DNA from: Treponema_I sp045599005
Lineage (GTDB): Bacteria; Spirochaetota; Spirochaetia; Treponematales; Treponemataceae
Assembly: GCA_045599005.1 (NCBI GenBank)
Contig: JAZRVF010000010.1
Coordinates: forward strand, 1 to 64,000
Length of the DNA stretch: 64,000 nt
Direction of reading: 5' to 3'
Shown: piece after piece, positions 61,209 through 64,000 of the stretch
Layout: the number at the start of each line of letters is the position of its first letter
How positions within the stretch are numbered: position 1 is the first letter of the stretch
Notes under the pieces: model-generated
The model's input: the letters and a program-made list of their open reading frames with translations, nothing else
Told to the model about the DNA's origin: nothing
Database searches by the model: none
Program-made: the position numbers and the translations under genes

Positions 61209-63686
61209 ATGATGATTACGTTAAAGTTCGGCGGCACATCAATGGGGAGTGCACGCCGCATTATCGATTCTGCTGCAATCATGATGGGTCGTGCGGAAGC
61301 TGACCGAATCAGTGTTATTGTGTCAGCTGTTGCAGGCATTTCAAACAAACTTCAGGAAAGCATTGACCGTGTTGTCGCCGGCGAAACTGCTGCCGGATTT
61401 TTTACAACAATGCGCACAACTCATGAGACAATCTGCAAAGAAATTGCACAGGAGATCAGCGGCTTTAACGAAGAGAACGTTATGAAGGCTCTCGAGCCTG
61501 TTTTTGCCGAATATGAAAGACTTCTCAATGCTGTTTCCGCTTTCGGTGAGTGTCCGCTTTCCGTGCATTGCCGCATCATGGGCATCGGTGAGCAGCTTTC
61601 CGCTCCGATCGTGGCGGAAGTTCTCCGCGCACAGGGACAGACTGTCAGCCTGCTTGATTCACGCAAATATATTTTTACCACAGGAAATCAGGCAGAAGGT
61701 GATCCTGACATGATGCGCACAATGGAAAGTCTTGCCGCAGTCCGTGACGGAAAAATCGGAAAAGACTCTCGCATCCTTCTGTTTCCCGGTTTCATCTGCA
61801 CATGGAAAAACAATACCATGGGTCTTCTTGGACGCAACGGGTCTGATTTTTCAGCCGCAATCATCGGTGTCGGTCTGGGTGCATCAAAAGTTGAGTTCTG
61901 GACAGACGTTGACGGCATTTTTACCGCTGATCCGCGCATCGTTAAAGATGCGATCATGATTGACGAGATGAGCTACGAAGAAGCCATGGAGCTTTCTTTC
62001 TTCGGTTCAAAAGTTCTGCATCCGAAAACGCTGGCACCTCTTGCGGCAAAAGGTATTGAGACATGGAGCCTCAACAGCATGAATCCTTCAAGCAGGGGAA
62101 CACGCATTTCTGGGCGCCATTTTGACGGATCAGGACCTATCCGCGGTATTTCCTGCCTCAAGAACACTGCAATCATCAGCGTCTCCGGTTCCGGAATGAA
62201 AGGAAAATCAGGTATGGCAGCACGTATTTTTGCTGCTGTTTCCCGTGCCGGAATTTCAATGCTGCTGATCACTCAGTCCAGTTCTGAATACACAATCAGT
62301 TTCTGTGTAAACCAGAAAGATGCAATGAAAGTCCACGAAGTTCTGAGCGCTGAATTCGAGCTGGAACTCAGAGAAAACATCATCAACCTGATTGAGACAC
62401 AGGAAAACTGCGCCATCGTTTCAATTGTCGGTGACGGAATGAAGCACAAACGTGGAATCGCAGGAACATTCCTTGATGCTCTTGCATCCCAGGACATCAG
62501 CATTCTTGCAATTGCACAGGGATCTTCAGAACGTTCAATTTCTGCCGTAATCAGCGGAGAACACGGAGACACAGCCGTCCGCATCGCCCACAGATTCTGC
62601 TTCAACACAGCCCAGACAATCGAAGTTTTTGCTTTCGGTGCGGGAAACATCGGTGGAGCACTTCTGGATCAGATTCACGAACAGCAGAAAGACTTGCTTT
62701 CACAGGGAATTGATATCCGTGTTATGGCAATCGCAAACATTGACGGAATGATAATGAGCGAGAACAGTCTCAGTCTTGCAAACTGGAGACAGGATGTAAA
62801 AGACAACGGAAAACCGACAAACCTTGATGAGATCCTTGAGTTTGTACGCCGCGTCAAACCACTGAACCCGATTTTTGTTGACTGCACTGCTTCCTATGAT
62901 CTGCCGGAACGCTATCTGGACATTCTTAAAGCAGGAATGCACATTGCAACACCAAATAAACGTGCAAACAGCATGAGCATGAATTTCTACAAAGAACTCC
63001 GTGAGACCGCAAACAAGATGCACCGCCGTTTCCTGTACGAGACAAACGCCGGTGCCGGTCTTCCGATCATTGACACACTGCAGAATCTGTTCAAGAGCGG
63101 TGACCGTCTGACCGGTTTTTATGGAATCATGTCAGGATCCCTGTCCTACATCTTCGGCCGTCTTGATGAAGGTGCTTCTTTCAGTCAGGCAGTCCTTGAG
63201 GCAAAAGAGAAACGTTATACTGAGCCCGACCCGCGCGATGACCTGGGTGGTCTTGATGTTGCACGCAAGGCTCTGATCATTGCCCGTGAGGCCGGTATGG
63301 AGATTGAGCTGGATGACATAAAAATCAACAAAGTCTTCCCTGAGTCTTTTGATGATTCAGGAACCATTGAAGAATTCCTGGCAAAACTTCCCCAGGTTGA
63401 TGATTACTTTGCAAAGAAAATTGCTGACCTCAAAAAAGAAGGCAAAGTCCTGCGCATGGGTGCATCAATTGAAGACGGAAAATGCAGCGTAGGAATGCTA
63501 GAAGTCGGCTCAGATCATCCGCTGTTCGGAATCAAGGGCGGAGAAAACGCATTCGTGTTCCACACTGCACGGTATTCCCCCATTCCTATGACAGTACGCG
63601 GATATGGTGCAGGTGCAGGCGTTACTGCTGCCGGTGTATTCGGAGATATTCTGCGCACAGTCAGCTGGAACGTATCAAAATTCTGA
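61209..63686 (+). CDS. thrA: Bifunctional aspartokinase/homoserine dehydrogenase
   Basis: An 825-residue enzyme for the first and third steps of threonine and methionine synthesis from aspartate. The N-terminal kinase begins LKFGGTSMGSA and holds GRNGSDFSAAIIG. Two ACT domains for feedback control lie at about 320-470. The C-terminal dehydrogenase begins FAFGAGNIGGALL (NAD(P) loop) and carries TNAGAGLPII and PDPRDDLGGLDVARKALI (quoted in part: PRDDLGGLDVARKAL). GAGG precedes the ATG at 61209. It is followed after 88 nt by the DAHP synthase gene. Confidence 0.96.
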   Translation: MMITLKFGGTSMGSARRIIDSAAIMMGRAEADRISVIVSAVAGISNKLQESIDRVVAGETAAGFFTTMRTTHETICKEIAQEISGFNEENVMKALEPVFAEYERLLNAVSAFGECPLSVHCRIMGIGEQLSAPIVAEVLRAQGQTVSLLDSRKYIFTTGNQAEGDPDMMRTMESLAAVRDGKIGKDSRILLFPGFICTWKNNTMGLLGRNGSDFSAAIIGVGLGASKVEFWTDVDGIFTADPRIVKDAIMIDEMSYEEAMELSFFGSKVLHPKTLAPLAAKGIETWSLNSMNPSSRGTRISGRHFDGSGPIRGISCLKNTAIISVSGSGMKGKSGMAARIFAAVSRAGISMLLITQSSSEYTISFCVNQKDAMKVHEVLSAEFELELRENIINLIETQENCAIVSIVGDGMKHKRGIAGTFLDALASQDISILAIAQGSSERSISAVISGEHGDTAVRIAHRFCFNTAQTIEVFAFGAGNIGGALLDQIHEQQKDLLSQGIDIRVMAIANIDGMIMSENSLSLANWRQDVKDNGKPTNLDEILEFVRRVKPLNPIFVDCTASYDLPERYLDILKAGMHIATPNKRANSMSMNFYKELRETANKMHRRFLYETNAGAGLPIIDTLQNLFKSGDRLTGFYGIMSGSLSYIFGRLDEGASFSQAVLEAKEKRYTEPDPRDDLGGLDVARKALIIAREAGMEIELDDIKINKVFPESFDDSGTIEEFLAKLPQVDDYFAKKIADLKKEGKVLRMGASIEDGKCSVGMLEVGSDHPLFGIKGGENAFVFHTARYSPIPMTVRGYGAGAGVTAAGVFGDILRTVSWNVSKF

Positions 63687-63707
63687 TTGCCGGACGGACC
63701 ATAAATG

Positions 63708-63751
63708 CAGGAAAGCCTCTGGAAACATCTGTTTTCGGAGGCTTCATTGCA
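63708..63751 (+). other. Hairpin between thrA and DAHP synthase gene
   Basis: GAAAGCCTC pairs with GAGGCTTC around a loop of about 20 nt. No T-run follows, so it may mark processing or a weak stop rather than a true terminator. Confidence 0.4.
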
Positions 63752-63774
63752 GATAAAACATTGAAGACATACTT

Positions 63775-64000
63775 ATGATAATCGTACTGAACAAAGACAT
63801 TACAGAACGCCAGAAAGATCACATCCACCAGTTTCTGAATACAAAGCATTTTTCTACAAACGAAGTTGTAGGTGAGGAAGAGACTGTCATTGCCGCAGTG
63901 GGCAAAGTTTCCATGGACACGCGGGAAGTGGAGCTTCTTGACGGCGTAAAACAGGTTATTCCTGTAAGCCGTCCTTACAAACTTGCAAGCCGGGAATACA
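63775..64000 (+). CDS. 3-deoxy-7-phosphoheptulonate synthase (DAHP synthase), partial
   Basis: The first 75 codons are inside the window; the rest runs off the right edge. The N-terminus MIIVLNKDITERQKDHIH, EVVGEEETVIAAVG and VIPVSRPYKLASREY match the ferredoxin-like regulatory domain of AroF-type (Ib) DAHP synthases, which start the shikimate pathway. The ATG has no strong ribosome site. Symbol left open because naming differs (aroF/aroG). Confidence 0.88.
   Translation, partial: MIIVLNKDITERQKDHIHQFLNTKHFSTNEVVGEEETVIAAVGKVSMDTREVELLDGVKQVIPVSRPYKLASREY

Overview
The window looks like a chromosome segment of a treponeme-like spirochaete, probably gut-associated. No 16S gene is present, so the placement rests on gene content. 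The clues are a cheA, cheW-cheR fusion, cheX, cheY operon, an EF-G of the mitochondrial-EF-G1-like type found in spirochaetes, lipoproteins built on the formylglycine-generating-enzyme fold, and the EpmA/EF-P and GatCAB sets. Base composition is moderate and even. There are no phages, insertion sequences, rRNA genes or CRISPR arrays.

Layout. 1-3.2 kb: a tandem array of nested hairpins, a MATE exporter and a broken lipoprotein gene. 3.2-9.5 kb: a P-loop ATPase, EF-G, a HAD phosphatase, pyrE and a chemoreceptor. 9.6-16.2 kb: glucan and cellobiose breakdown (malQ, GH94 cellobiose phosphorylase), a membrane protein, two flavodoxin-fold reductases and a second hairpin array. 16.6-21.5 kb: pncB, NADP-isocitrate dehydrogenase, an HD phosphohydrolase and an AEC transporter, separated by palindrome-rich spacers. 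21.5-23.2 kb: the most accessory-looking part, with a decayed DUF1016-type nuclease remnant behind two unrecognised coupled genes. 23.3-26.6 kb: a run of small oxidoreductase and hydrolase genes on the minus strand. 26.7-29.6 kb: a large exported protein with a metalloprotease motif, propeller-like repeats and a probable C-terminal barrel. 29.7-34.5 kb: a MATE exporter with nifU-like and iscS-like Fe-S genes, another MATE exporter and tRNA-Val. 34.6-45.5 kb: dksA, infA, a J-protein, Smr, TPR, a prenyl synthase, rlmE, a LysM/M23 lipoprotein, gatCAB and a glycolipid glucosyltransferase. 45.5-54.9 kb: galT, a three-gene ferric-iron-type ABC importer, ttcA-like, cheB, epmA and efp. 55-64 kb: tRNA-Val, an unusual regulator, the chemotaxis operon, thrA and the start of a DAHP synthase gene.

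The metabolic genes fit a saccharolytic fermenter. Cellobiose, glucans and galactose enter through GH94 phosphorylase, MalQ and GalT. Chemotaxis genes sit at three places (chemoreceptor, cheB, cheA operon). Translation genes are numerous: EF-G, IF-1, EF-P with its lysylating enzyme, RlmE, GatCAB and a thiolation enzyme.

Two patterns stand out. First, at least eight genes lack a Shine-Dalgarno sequence and instead have a readable -10 box 6-8 nt upstream of the start codon (seven of them also with a -35), so their mRNAs are predicted to be leaderless. In pyrE this agrees with the start chosen by alignment. Second, several intergenic spacers hold long nested inverted repeats, two of them as tandem arrays of about 140-bp units. 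In the first array, paired changes in the two arms of one stem argue that the folded structure is maintained.
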